64,000 nucleotides of DNA from Mesorhizobium sp. 131-2-1. GTDB lineage: Bacteria > Pseudomonadota > Alphaproteobacteria > Rhizobiales > Rhizobiaceae. Positions 17,348 to 25,301 of this stretch are shown here, in pieces; within the stretch, counting starts at the first letter, position 1; the number at the start of each line of letters is the position of its first letter. Location: NCBI RefSeq assembly GCF_016756535.1, contig NZ_AP023247.1, forward strand, positions 5,890,501 to 5,954,500, in the 5' to 3' direction. A program made the position numbers and the translations under genes. The notes below the pieces were generated by a model. The model was not told the DNA's origin, made no database searches, and saw nothing but the letters and a program-made list of their open reading frames with translations.

Positions 17348-18159
17348 AGCGCCTGAGCCGTGAAGACGCCTACGAGGCTCTCCTGCAAAGTGAGCCCAGA
17401 AACGAGAGGCGTTTTGCGCCTGACCAGCAAGGGCCGTTGATGCGTCGTTTCGGCCCAATACTCCTCGCGACCTTCGACGCAGAGTGCAGACGCAAGCGTG
17501 CCTTCACAGAAGAATCAGAAGAACTGGAACAGGGGCTGGACCGCATCGCCGTGGCGGTTCGCGTGATGACGGGCGATAGGCAGTTTCGCGCGCTGCTGGC
17601 ATCCGAGGACCTTGCGACGATGCCAAACGCATTGGCACGGAGAATCCAAGGCTCGAACCTCGCGCAGCGCGCGCCTCAGCCCTCTGTCGTGAGCGCCCCC
17701 TTGCTCCCCGCTGGCACGGTTTGCCAGGAAACCCTCAAGCTACTGCAGTACTGCACGGGGCCGGCCAAGCTTTTCGCTTTGCTGCGGCTTGTCGTTCCGA
17801 TCAGGCAAATAGAGATTGCGCAGCTAATGGTTGCCATGGATCGGGTCAGGTTCAACTACGTGAAGATGCTCGTCGCACTTACGCCACGGTCCCTCCTGGC
17901 CAAGGGCGCCGACCCGCGAAAGGAGATTGTCGGCCTTTCCGAAGATCAAATGGCGAAGATGGAGAACGAGTTGGGCATGCTTAGCCGCGCATTCCTAAAT
18001 GCGGTCGAACGACGTGGCCCAGCAAGCCTGGAGCTGGTCGCGGCCAGCCGCTATTTTGACCGGCTGATGGATAATCCAAAGGTGGTGCGATATTTGGCCC
18101 GCAATTTTCCTGGCCATTTTGAAGAGTTCCACAACTTGGCGATGCCCGCTTTCAACTAG
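17338..18159 (+). CDS. RepB C-terminal (plasmid partition-type) domain protein
   Basis: A 273-residue protein whose second half (about 120-265) matches the C-terminal domain of RepABC-type RepB partition proteins: VPIRQIEIAQLMVAMDRVRF, TPRSLLAKGADPRKEIVGLS, EDQMAKMENELGMLSRAFLN and NPKVVRYLARNFPGHFEEF. The ParB/Spo0J nuclease and helix-turn-helix core of a real RepB is absent; the first 110 residues are unlike ParB. Overlap with the recombinase gene implies that the two proteins act together, perhaps with this one as an accessory or DNA-targeting partner. That role is inference. Confidence 0.72.
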   Translation: MHVKRLSREDAYEALLQSEPRNERRFAPDQQGPLMRRFGPILLATFDAECRRKRAFTEESEELEQGLDRIAVAVRVMTGDRQFRALLASEDLATMPNALARRIQGSNLAQRAPQPSVVSAPLLPAGTVCQETLKLLQYCTGPAKLFALLRLVVPIRQIEIAQLMVAMDRVRFNYVKMLVALTPRSLLAKGADPRKEIVGLSEDQMAKMENELGMLSRAFLNAVERRGPASLELVAASRYFDRLMDNPKVVRYLARNFPGHFEEFHNLAMPAFN

Positions 18160-18280
18160 GTGTGGTCCGCTCACGCTTCTTGACCCTACGCGACGGCTGG
18201 TAGCTATAGGAATTTTATCCCAATTCTCTTGACCTGTGTCGTCCCATCCGAACAGAATGGGAACATCAAGGGAGAAGAGA

Positions 18281-18556
18281 ATGCACAACACCCGTTCCGA
18301 TCTGGTGGCGATTGTCTCCGTTGCGCTCGGCAAAATCCCCTTCAAGGACCTAGCGCCGCTGATCGACCCAAGCTACGACCGGCGCACGGAATTGCAGCAC
18401 GAGCTGGCGGGCTATCTGGAAGAGGCCTTGCTGACGCATTTCGAGATCAAGCGCCGGCCCATGCCCATTAGCGTCGCCCCAATGAGCGGGCAACGGGCGG
18501 AAGTGCCCGCTGATCTGGTCAATTTCGAGCCGAAGGGCTGGCGTGGCCGGAGGTGA
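18281..18556 (+). CDS. hypothetical protein, 91 aa
   Basis: Soluble helical protein beginning MHNTRSDLVAIVSVALGKIP and containing DPSYDRRTELQHELAGYLEE. Ribosome site GGGAGAAGAG just before the ATG. It follows the recombinase/RepB-domain pair by 120 bp and converges on the DNA ligase gene 3 bp away. Family unknown; it could belong to the recombinase module. Confidence 0.55.
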   Translation: MHNTRSDLVAIVSVALGKIPFKDLAPLIDPSYDRRTELQHELAGYLEEALLTHFEIKRRPMPISVAPMSGQRAEVPADLVNFEPKGWRGRR

Positions 18557-18559
18557 CGC

Positions 18560-19414
18560 CTATGCGTCTTCGCGAAAATCCAGCAGGGAGGCATGGCGTA
18601 GATCGTGCTCGCCGCGCAGGTGCTTTACACGGCCGATCAGCCCCGGCTTTACCCATTGCGTCGCCGGCCGCTTCATGCCCATCGGCGCCGTCCCTGCGTG
18701 CGCCTGGACGCGTTGCCAGAGCCGTTCGCGCATTTCGCGGTTCAATGTGATAAAGGCGCTGCCGACATAGCGTCCAGTGCCTCGCTCGGCCATCAGAGCG
18801 AACGCTGGTTTACCAGCCTCTCTCTCGACCCCGAGCAGTTCGTATTCGTCGATCGTGAACGTCTTCGTCTTCAGCCATGCCGTCGAGTTGCCCGAGCGGT
18901 ATTTGCTGTCGCGACGTTTAGACACCATGCCTTCGAGCCCAGCCTGATCGACCAGATGAAAGATCGCTTTGGCATCGCCCGGCAAAGCCTGGCTGAATTG
19001 GATTCGGCCGCCTTCCGGTATCATCTCTGCCAGGATCTCGCGACGGTCTTCTAGAGGCATGTCGCGTAGGTCGTGGCCATTCAGGTGGAGGAGATCGAAG
19101 GCGACGAAATAGAGGTCGTGCTGTCGGCTAATGATGGCCTTGCGCAGCGCCTTGAAGTCGGAGAGCCCAGCCTCATTAGTGACGATCACATCGCCGTCGA
19201 TAATGGCGCCCTCGACGTCCAACTCTCCCGCTGCCTTGGCGAGGTCGTGATATTTCGACGTCCAGTCGAGACCGCGCCGGGTGAAGATGCGCACGCCATC
19301 CGCATCCCTGACGATCTGGGAACGGTAGCCATCGAACTTGACTTCAGAATCCAACCGTCGCCCCTCCGGCGGCTTCTCAACCAGGGTAGGCATGAGAGGC
19401 TCGATGAACTCCAA
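18560..19414 (-). CDS. ATP-dependent DNA ligase (LigC/LigD type)
   Basis: A 284-residue DNA ligase. Motif I is EVKFDGYR with the nucleotidyl lysine at K26; later motifs are DGDVIV, AFDLLHLNG, GLEGMVSKRRDSKYRSG (motif IV) and STAWLKTK (motif V), followed by a short OB fold (YVGSAFITLNREMRERLW). The best available start is TTG; in frame upstream, GVGR precedes it just after a stop, so the natural N-terminus may be slightly eroded. Family members seal breaks in non-homologous end joining or stress repair. A decayed relative lies at 8029-8361. Confidence 0.85.
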   Translation of the reverse strand: MEFIEPLMPTLVEKPPEGRRLDSEVKFDGYRSQIVRDADGVRIFTRRGLDWTSKYHDLAKAAGELDVEGAIIDGDVIVTNEAGLSDFKALRKAIISRQHDLYFVAFDLLHLNGHDLRDMPLEDRREILAEMIPEGGRIQFSQALPGDAKAIFHLVDQAGLEGMVSKRRDSKYRSGNSTAWLKTKTFTIDEYELLGVEREAGKPAFALMAERGTGRYVGSAFITLNREMRERLWQRVQAHAGTAPMGMKRPATQWVKPGLIGRVKHLRGEHDLRHASLLDFREDA

Positions 19415-19458
19415 CCGGCCAACGCCGGCAGGCTACGCATGGAACGTCCCGCAACATC

Positions 19459-19545
19459 GAATTTGATTCAATATCGCACGGTCGTTTCCGTTCCGTTAGC
19501 TGCTGCTGAATTAACCAATCGAACCTGTTCCGAAAATTTCCGGAA
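19459..19545 (+). repeat. paired repeat, copy 1 (other copy 20799-20894)
   Basis: Shares GAATTTGATTCAATATCGCA and further matches up to TTCCGGAAC with the stretch upstream of the CsbD gene. Here the stretch leads into a broken winged-helix gene and the EcfG -10 element is not conserved. Confidence 0.65.
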
Positions 19546-19561
19546 CGTCGAGTATGCCTAC

Positions 19562-19813
19562 ATGCAGGGGACTCGCATCGCTTTTGGTCCGTTCGTACTC
19601 GATACCGACAACGGGACGCTCCTTAAAGAGCAGATCCCAATCACTGTTGGGCATCGCGGGCTGAGGCTGCTTGCTGCGCTCACGGCCCGGCCCGGCGAGA
19701 TCCTGACCAAGGCCGAGTTGATGGACGCCGCCTGGCCGGGCACCGCCGTTGAGGAATGCGGCGCTGCTCATTCAAGCGGGAACGGCTGTTTCATCGCGGC
19801 TTCGCCACGCTGA
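19562..19813 (+). pseudogene. truncated winged-helix (Trans_reg_C) gene
   Basis: Reads MQGTRIAFGPFVLDTDNGTL then ALTARPGEILTKAELMDAAW, the N-terminal winged helix of OmpR-like/TolB-type regulators. After PGTAVEE the frame breaks, and continuation in another frame (CLKIRLTSF-like) carries no full domain. Only the DNA-binding head remains of what was probably a long cyclase or TPR regulator. Confidence 0.65.
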
Positions 19814-20265
19814 AAATTCGTTTAACGTCATTCGTATCGAGCACCCAGGAATCTCCGTCGAATGTCGAGCCTGGCAGCCTTCGCGACGCGGATTCGAAAT
19901 CTCCGCCAGTTATTCCTATCGGCACGGTCCCGGCGGGTGGGAACCCATTTGAGCATCTGACATCCGCTGTCTCCCGCCGTCCGTTTGGAAACGACCTGGA
20001 CAACACGCTGATGCTGCACCTCCGACCGCGGGGTCGCGGGTCGAGTCGCGTTTTCTGCAGCAACGCGCCTGGGTTTGTGAGTTGGGGAGGTAGACAATCG
20101 CGCGCGTCCACTGGCGAGGCCGAAAGGGCCAGGGTAAGTCCGAACACTTATCGCGGCAGCGTTGGCACGGGCGAACAGAACACCGACGAGTCTTTTCATC
20201 AGACGCCTGCATTCACCCTTGCCAACTGGAAGGCGATTTACCTGCAAAGATCACGCGCCTCAATG
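19814..20265. other. no gene recognised
   Basis: 450 bp without a supported reading frame; it holds the decayed remainder of the winged-helix gene on its left side. Confidence 0.4.
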
Positions 20266-20529
20266 TCAATAGCCGTCGGGGCACCGTGCGATATAAACGC
20301 GGCCGTGACGATCTCGATACCTGCATTGGCCGGCCTCGCTAGCGTGTCCGATCACTGCCCCTGCTAACGCTCCCACTGCACCGCCAACAACAGCCCCTTG
20401 CACCGGATCGCCGGCCACCGCGGCACCCACCGCGGCGCCGCCCAGCCCGCCAACAGCAGCCCCTTGTTCGGTGCGGGAGCATGCCCCGAGCGGAATGAGC
20501 AAGCTCAAAATGAGCAGTGTCTTCTTCAT
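20266..20529 (-). CDS. glycine-zipper lipoprotein, paralogue
   Basis: An 87-residue lipoprotein with signal MKKTLLILSLLIPLGAC (lipobox LGAC), glycine zipper GAAVGGLGGAAVGAAVAGDP and VGGAVGALAGAVIG, and C-terminal CRYRDRHGRVYIARCPDGY. The cysteine-YRDR-GR-Y-cysteine tail is shared with the lipoprotein at 15217-15534. Glycine-zipper lipoproteins sit in the outer membrane or periplasm and are often stress-related. Confidence 0.82.
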   Translation of the reverse strand: MKKTLLILSLLIPLGACSRTEQGAAVGGLGGAAVGAAVAGDPVQGAVVGGAVGALAGAVIGHASEAGQCRYRDRHGRVYIARCPDGY

Positions 20530-20798
20530 TGGTTATCTCCTAGGCCCTAATTAGCCGGAGAATAAATGCGCCATTGTGTTTTTCGATCCCTCGACATCTG
20601 CGAATCGACCCTGGTTCCCGCGTCAAACCCATCTGCGAGGCGACGTTCGTCGACCGCTCTCATCTCATGCACCACCTGAGCCGCAACAACGAAAGTACGC
20701 AAGAATGGATGCAACGCTAACCCAGTGGAGCTTGTCGACGAGCGTCGGCATCAACGGTGGAATGAACTTCAGACTCAACTAGGAACCTCAAGGCCCTG

Positions 20799-20894
20799 GA
20801 ATTTGATTCAATATCGCATGGTCCTTGCAGTCCCGTTAGGTCTCGCTAATTCATTCCAGATGATAGCGCAGCCTCATTGGAGAAATTCCGGAAC
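20799..20894 (+). repeat. paired repeat, copy 2
   Basis: Matches 19459-19545, starting GAATTTGATTCAATATCGCA and ending at the GGAAC of the CsbD promoter. Confidence 0.65.
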
Positions 20895-20914
20895 ATCAGA
20901 GCGGGCATCCCGTT
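20890..20914 (+). promoter_or_regulatory. EcfG-type promoter of the CsbD gene
   Basis: GGAAC (20890-20894), 16-bp spacer, CGTT (20911-20914), 44 bp before the CsbD start. Matches the consensus for the general stress sigma factor of alphaproteobacteria, and CsbD is a typical member of that regulon. Confidence 0.75.
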
Positions 20915-20957
20915 CATTCTTCGCGCCGGAATGCGGCGCTCAATCAAAGAGGATGTC

Positions 20958-21203
20958 ATGGGAAGCACCAGCGACAAGGCCAAGGGCCTCGCGAACCAGG
21001 CGGCAGGCAAAGTGAAGCAGGGCGTCGGCAAGGCGGTGGGCAACGATAGGTTGCGTGTCGAGGGCGGGGCGCAGGAAGCGAAGGGCAAGGTCCAAAAGAT
21101 TGTCGGCGACGTAAAGTCAGCGGCCAAGGACGTTACTAATAAGGCCGCCGCTGCAATCAACAAGAAGCTTTTGAAACCACGGCCGGCATGCTCGCCGTTT
21201 TGA
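20958..21203 (+). CDS. CsbD family stress protein
   Basis: Small hydrophilic stress protein, 81 residues: [20 protein letters not shown], then [20 protein letters not shown] and a Lys/Ala-rich end. The family normally stops soon after NKK; here [11 protein letters not shown] is added, probably by readthrough into flanking sequence after a small change. The ATG follows an AAAGAGG site. Expected to be induced in the general stress response through the promoter at 20890-20914. Molecular function unknown. Confidence 0.88.
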   Translation: MGSTSDKAKGLANQAAGKVKQGVGKAVGNDRLRVEGGAQEAKGKVQKIVGDVKSAAKDVTNKAAAAINKKLLKPRPACSPF

Positions 21204-21218
21204 AGACAAGACGCCCTG

Positions 21219-21247
21219 AAAAAGCCCGCCGGCCGGAGTCAGCGGGC
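21219..21247 (-). terminator. terminator hairpin, minus-strand orientation
   Basis: GCCCGC (21224-21229) pairs with GCGGGC (21242-21247); on the minus strand the stem is followed by TTTTTC. It would end transcripts from the DUF1236 gene side, or act on both strands. Confidence 0.5.
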
Positions 21248-21482
21248 GAGAGGGGGTGCATCTTATCCTTATCCCTGGCAAAAAGAGGGCGCGATATCGT
21301 ACCAAAAGGCGGCGCGCAGGACTAGGAGTGGGCTTGGCGACCAATAGCGGGCCGACAGCGAGGCCGCACAAAGGCGAGAGCATTACGTTCGATTCATCTT
21401 CATAACATCCGCCCTGAGTTAGTCCGCCCACCGCTGCGCGAACCTGATATTTTACGCGCCCATTAAGCGGCCGGTGTTGTCT

Positions 21483-21782
21483 TTAGTCATAGACTTTAAT
21501 GACCGTGCGGGTGTCCGGATCCACGACGACAGTGCGGTTGTCGATCACGGTGTAGCGGTATTTCACATTGGGGACTTCATGCAGCTCGACCGTGTCGGGC
21601 AGAGCCGTTCCGATGTTGAGCTCCACGCCCGGCAGCTTCACTGAGGCCAGCGGCTGCTTCTTCACGTATTCCTTAATGACCGTTTCCTGCTCCGGCTGGA
21701 TCACCACGGTCTCGGCGGTTGCCGCACCAATACCGGCAAGCAGCAAAACCCCTGCAGCGGCGGCAATGAAATGCATTCTCAT
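21483..21782 (-). CDS. DUF1236 periplasmic protein
   Basis: A 99-residue exported protein: signal MRMHFIAAAAGVLLLAGIGA, then the DUF1236 signature LPDTVELHEVPNVKYRYTVI followed by NRTVVVDPDTRTVIKV. The start was placed at the ATG next to the signal. An EcfG-type promoter lies 61 bp upstream. DUF1236 is common in rhizobial periplasmic stress proteins; molecular function unknown. Confidence 0.88.
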   Translation of the reverse strand: MRMHFIAAAAGVLLLAGIGAATAETVVIQPEQETVIKEYVKKQPLASVKLPGVELNIGTALPDTVELHEVPNVKYRYTVIDNRTVVVDPDTRTVIKVYD

Positions 21783-21842
21783 AGTCTTCCTCCTGATGTG
21801 AATTGCGCCAGACGACATTGTCTTCGCGCCAGAAGTTCATCC

Positions 21843-21867
21843 AACGCCACGCAATTGCGAACGTTCC
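21843..21867 (-). promoter_or_regulatory. EcfG-type promoter of the DUF1236 gene
   Basis: On the minus strand GGAAC (21863-21867), 16-bp spacer, CGTT (21843-21846), 61 bp before the start codon at 21782. Confidence 0.7.
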
Positions 21868-21904
21868 TGGGTTGGGCCTTCGGTCGGAATGGGTGGGGGC
21901 TCTT

Positions 21905-22010
21905 GAAGCCGGCCCACGCCCAAGCCCACTTTGCCGGTCAGGCTCGGCACTTTCTGGCCCAGCCCCACCGGAGTGCATGCCGGGCCGCCCCTTCCGTTGC
22001 GAGGAATGCG
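21905..22010 (+). repeat. dispersed repeat family R1, copy c
   Basis: Contains GCCGGTCAGGCTCGGCACTT then GCCGGGCCGCCCCTTCCGTT; lacks the TTAGCTG start seen in the other copies. The surrounding stretch 21868-22355 holds no other supported feature. Confidence 0.65.
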
Positions 22011-22355
22011 TCCGCCGCATGTACGACAGGCCGCGCGCCTTTCTAGTGGTTCTGAAACGTGACCATCTCGCGAGGCTCTTGGCAGACAGGTGGCAGCGCG
22101 CGGCTCCAGAGAGTAGGCGTCGAGCACTGCTTGGCCGCTGCGACCTAGGTCCTATGCTCGGTACCAGAAGTCCCAATTTGCCAAACAGAGGTCTGAAGCG
22201 GGAAACGTAGGGCTTGCAACTTCATTGGTAAGCGGCTGGCGAGATTAGTCCCTTCGTCGTCGGTCGAGTAGGTGTCCGCCACAGCGCAGCAGCGGGCGGA
22301 CACCTATCCGTATGCGGGCGCCAATGCGATTGTTCAAAAGAAGGACCCGAGAACG

Positions 22356-22448
22356 ATGGCAACCACGACTACTAGAGAGCTTGTTGAACAATTCCATGTC
22401 GAGGACAGCGCAGCGCCATTTATCGGGTCATGGAGACAGCTATGGTAG
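22356..22448 (+). CDS. possible 30-aa leader ORF
   Basis: ATG with an AAGGA site 9 bases upstream; reads MATTTTRELVEQFHVEDSAA and on. Its stop TAG overlaps the ATG (22442) of the next gene, an arrangement typical of translational coupling. Too short to exclude chance. Confidence 0.35.
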   Translation: MATTTTRELVEQFHVEDSAAPFIGSWRQLW

Positions 22449-22879
22449 AAGTAACCGCGACAGCAGTGGCCGACGTCATCGGCATCATGAAAACGGATGA
22501 CGGGCAGCACGTGCTTTTGGGCTTTAGAGATCGAGGGGGTGTTGAGCATCGTCTGGCGCTGGACAAAAAGGCAGTAGCAGGAATGTTAGAATGCATTTTT
22601 GAGGCAACCTCCCTCGCACCGCTTCCGAAAGGCCTTGTTCCCAAGGAGCATTATCTTCTCAAGCCCGATTGGTCTGAGTTATGGGGTTTGCAGGGCACCA
22701 ACGAGACTTTGCTGACGCTTTTTCGTGGTGAAAGGCATCTTTCGTTTCTCCTGCCACCAGGAATGGTCGACCAGATATGCGAAGCCGCTGACCTTATTTT
22801 GGCTACCCATTCTGGGAGTGTCGTGACCGACCAATCCGGAAAGGTCAAACAGGCTATCGGGCCACTGGTCGATGCGTGA
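22442..22879 (+). CDS. hypothetical protein, 145 aa
   Basis: Soluble alpha/beta protein: MVEVTATAVADVIGIMKTDD, then GVEHRLALDKKAVAGMLECI and a later segment ERHLSFLLPPGMVDQICEAA. I chose the ATG at 22442, which overlaps the stop of a short leader frame; an ATG 4 codons earlier is also possible. The layout (EHRLALDKKA near the start, second half with LSFLLPPGMVDQI) recalls the passenger protein at 32831-33217 (EHHFALPTQEASQIAHKM). No family name known. Confidence 0.6.
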   Translation: MVEVTATAVADVIGIMKTDDGQHVLLGFRDRGGVEHRLALDKKAVAGMLECIFEATSLAPLPKGLVPKEHYLLKPDWSELWGLQGTNETLLTLFRGERHLSFLLPPGMVDQICEAADLILATHSGSVVTDQSGKVKQAIGPLVDA

Positions 22880-22922
22880 TCGGTAATCGGAGACATGCGC
22901 GAGGTTTTGTTCCTGCGCCATC

Positions 22923-23135
22923 TTAGCTTAATTGAATGTTCGCGTTGGGTTGCGCAGATGGCGCGGCAGGCGTCTCTACCTTTGGAGCATCGACTTTGAC
23001 GTTGATGTCCTTACCGCCGCCAATTGCGCCTCCGACGAACAGAGCAATTACGATGGCGATGATCGCAAGAACGATTGCGACGACCATGCCGCCTGCACTC
23101 CCACCAGAGTTTCCAACGGTAGGTCCGTCAGCCAT
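22923..23135 (-). CDS. small single-pass membrane protein, 70 aa
   Basis: MADGPTVGNSGGSAGGMVVA leads into one hydrophobic helix (VVAIVLAIIAIVIALFVGGA), then a charged and Pro/Ala-rich tail with KDINVKVDAPKVETP. A GAGGAG ribosome site lies 7 bases before the ATG, and an EcfG-type promoter lies 35 bp upstream of it. Probably a general stress gene of unknown function. Confidence 0.72.
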   Translation of the reverse strand: MADGPTVGNSGGSAGGMVVAIVLAIIAIVIALFVGGAIGGGKDINVKVDAPKVETPAAPSAQPNANIQLS

Positions 23136-23169
23136 AACTGCCACTCCTCAATCCCGTATATTGGGCGGA

Positions 23170-23194
23170 AACGGGTCGGTACGGAATTCGTTCC
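23170..23194 (-). promoter_or_regulatory. EcfG-type promoter of the small membrane protein
   Basis: On the minus strand GGAAC (23190-23194), 16-bp spacer, CGTT (23170-23173), 35 bp before the start codon at 23135. Confidence 0.7.
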
Positions 23195-23320
23195 GACGGC
23201 AGGCTGCAGTCCCAAATCGGCTTCCTGGCGCCGACCCCAAGACGGTAAGTGGTGACAGGCTGCAACCTTATCGGTTTGCTCGCGTTTTTCCTTCTTCGAC
23301 GAGAAGGATAGCCCCAGCCG

Positions 23321-23606
23321 ATGACTGCAGCGCATCCAATCAAAATTCGATTTTCAGATGGGCGGCTAATGCTGGTTTGTTCGATCAGCGACGCAGAGAC
23401 GGCCCTTGGTGGAGCATGGGAAAACAAGAAAATGACGACATTTAAAGAGGCCGAACGCCTGCTTGTTGCTGCTACGGAGGGAGAGTGCAAACCCAAGGTT
23501 CTTTCAGGCGTTCAAAAAGGCTGCACAAGAGCAGCGCATGCTCCAATCGACGGAACGGACTTAGCCTCTCAAGACTCTATGATGAACTTGTTCGATCATC
23601 ATTCTA
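23321..23606 (+). pseudogene. DUF982 gene, frameshifted
   Basis: Reads IKIRFSDGRLMLVCSISDAE then MTTFKEAERLLVAATEGECK, the two halves of a DUF982 domain. A one-base loss near 23497 compared with the second copy shifts the frame before the C-terminal FKRAAQEQRMLQ stretch. The truncated second copy is at 24772-24948, beyond the IS91 remnant. DUF982 proteins are small rhizobial proteins of unknown function. Confidence 0.7.
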
Positions 23607-23736
23607 GCGAGGAAAATACAACTGGGCTCCTCCCGTTGCTTCCTCCACCGGCGACTTGCCAGGCGATGGGGGCGACGCGGTCTTCCGCTTCTACGGCTTT
23701 CAGAATGGGTCTTGAATGGCGTGCGGTAGTCCATTC

Positions 23737-23823
23737 AAAAATGTGAAGCCCGCCGCCAGTGAGAGGACAGCAGGCCTCTTCACAAAGGGACCGGGACGGA
23801 GGGGACAATCCACTCCGGTCAGC
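23737..23823 (-). ncRNA. candidate stress small RNA, repeat family R2 copy b
   Basis: Same layout as copy a: EcfG-type promoter (23830-23854), then a hairpin with stem GACCGG/CCGGTC whose loop contains CCCCTCC, complementary to a Shine-Dalgarno sequence, then a GC-rich stem (GCCTGCTG/CGGCGGGC with G-U pairs) closed by GTGAAG/CTTCAC and followed by ATTTTT. Pairing is kept despite base differences from copy a, which supports a structured RNA. Confidence 0.55.
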
Positions 23824-23829
23824 ATTTCC

Positions 23830-23854
23830 AACGAAAGAAACGAGTTCTTGTTCC
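23830..23854 (-). promoter_or_regulatory. EcfG-type promoter for sRNA candidate b
   Basis: On the minus strand GGAAC (23850-23854), 16-bp spacer, CGTT (23830-23833). Confidence 0.6.
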
Positions 23855-23857
23855 GAC

Positions 23858-24004
23858 CGCCTCAACAACCTTGAACCGTTTTCTTTACCTGTCCTGGAGC
23901 CGCGGTTTTGGCGTCGGTGTTTTGCTGCCCAGGGGCTCCCTGGTTCGCACTGCCGGCCTGCTGACCGGGTGCACAGTCCTTCGCCGAGTTCGTCGTGGTC
24001 GAGT
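23858..24004 (-). repeat. duplicated 3' end of the Thr-rich secreted gene
   Basis: About 130 bp nearly identical to 55167-55315, the 3' end of the gene at 55173-55469, with one short deletion near 23990. The match stops where IS91 sequence begins. Confidence 0.8.
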
Positions 24005-24771
24005 CACGAGGCAGCCCTTGCGAGAGCCGCCTGCGAGCAGGCCGTAGTGGCGGATGCGATGGAAGCCGCGCGGCAGGACATGGAGCAGGAACCGGCGGAT
24101 GAACTCGTCGGTCGCGAGCGTCATGACGCGCTGGCGGTCGGCGCCGTCGCGGCGATAATCCTTATAGCGGAAGGTGACGCCAGCCTCTTCGAAGGCGATC
24201 AGGCGGCGATTCGAGATGGCGACCCGGTGGGTATAGCGCGACAGATAGGCGAGCACCGCCTCAGGACCGGCGAAGGGCGGCTTGGCGTAGACCACCCAGC
24301 GCTTCTTCCTGACGGGAGCCAGGTGGCGTAGGAAGGCCCGTCGCTCGGCGAGGTGCGCCATCGATCCGAAGAAGACGAGCCGCCCGGCGTCGTGCAGCGT
24401 GAGCAGTCGGGTGAGGAACAGGCGGCGGAAGAGCTTGCCGAGCACCTTCACCGAAAGAAGGAAGGCCGGGCGCGAGGGGACCCAGCGCTTCCCGTCGAGC
24501 GCGACGCCGCCGCCCGGCACGATCATGTGGAGATGGGGATGGTGGGTCATCGCCGAGCCCCATGTGTGGAGTACGGCGGTGATGCCGATGTGCGCGCCGA
24601 GGTGCCTGGGATCCGCCGCGATCGTCAGCATCGTCTCCGATGCCGCCTTGAACAGCAGGTGATAGACCAGCGTCTTGTTGTGGAACGCGAAGACGGCGAC
24701 CTCGGCAGGCAGCGTGAACACGACATGGAAGTAGCTCGGCCAGCCATGTGCGCGCGGCCGCGCCCAAGGAA
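24005..24771 (-). pseudogene. IS91-family transposase remnant
   Basis: Encodes the middle of a rolling-circle (Y1/Y2 HUH-type) transposase: YFHVVFTLPAEVAVFAFHNK, MTHHPHLHMIVPGGG (the HxH motif), YLSRYTHRVAISNRRL (catalytic tyrosine region) and FIRRFLLHVLPRGFHRIRHY. The N-terminal zinc finger and the C-terminal tail are missing: the left edge is fused to a copy of the Thr-rich gene's 3' end, the right edge to a truncated DUF982 gene. It cannot transpose alone. Confidence 0.85.
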
Positions 24772-24948
24772 ATGCCGACATTTAAAGAGGCCGAACGGCT
24801 TCTTACTGCTGCGAGGGATGGAGACTGCAACCCCGAGGTCGCCTTTCATGCGTTCAAAAGGGCTGCGCAAGAACAACGCATGCTCCAATCAGCGGGACGG
24901 AGTTGGCCCCTCAAGCTTTATGATGACCTTGTCCGATCATCATTCTAG
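24772..24948 (+). pseudogene. DUF982 gene, N-terminus lost at the IS91 edge
   Basis: Reads MPTFKEAERLLTAARDGDCN, then FHAFKRAAQEQRMLQSAGRS and ends at TAG. It matches the second half of DUF982 and is in frame to the end, but the first half, present in the copy at 23321, is replaced by the IS91 end. A 58-residue product from the ATG at 24772 is possible. Confidence 0.6.
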
Positions 24949-25301
24949 CGAGGAAAATGCAACTCGGCTCCTCCCGTTGCTTCCTTCACTGCCAGGGCGA
25001 TGAAGACACGCGGGGCCTTCAGATGGAGTGGCAGCGGGCCTCTTCACAGGGCCAGAAAGAGGCAGTGAGACACATTCATTCCGGCCGGCCTTCTACCGTA
25101 TTGAGCGCGCCGTCACCTTCGCGTCGATCCGCCTGAAATTGAAAACCTCGCCGCTCCATTCGCGAAGCGGCGAGGCCCCCCTGCGCCCCAAGTGCCGGTC
25201 CCAACACCAGGCATTGCTGACACTGCAATTGTGGTGCCAGCAGCAAATGACCCATTGTGGGGCAGGTGTCGTCTCGACGCGCGCTTGCGGGTGGTGGATC
25301 T
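24949..25301. other. degraded copy of the 3' DUF982 flank and R2 repeat
   Basis: Follows the same order as 23607-23770: TCATTCTAGCGAGGAAAA, GGCTCCTCCCGTTGCTTCCT, then GGCAGCGGGCCTCTTCACA from repeat R2. The promoter part is not conserved, so it is unlikely to be transcribed from here. Confidence 0.5.
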
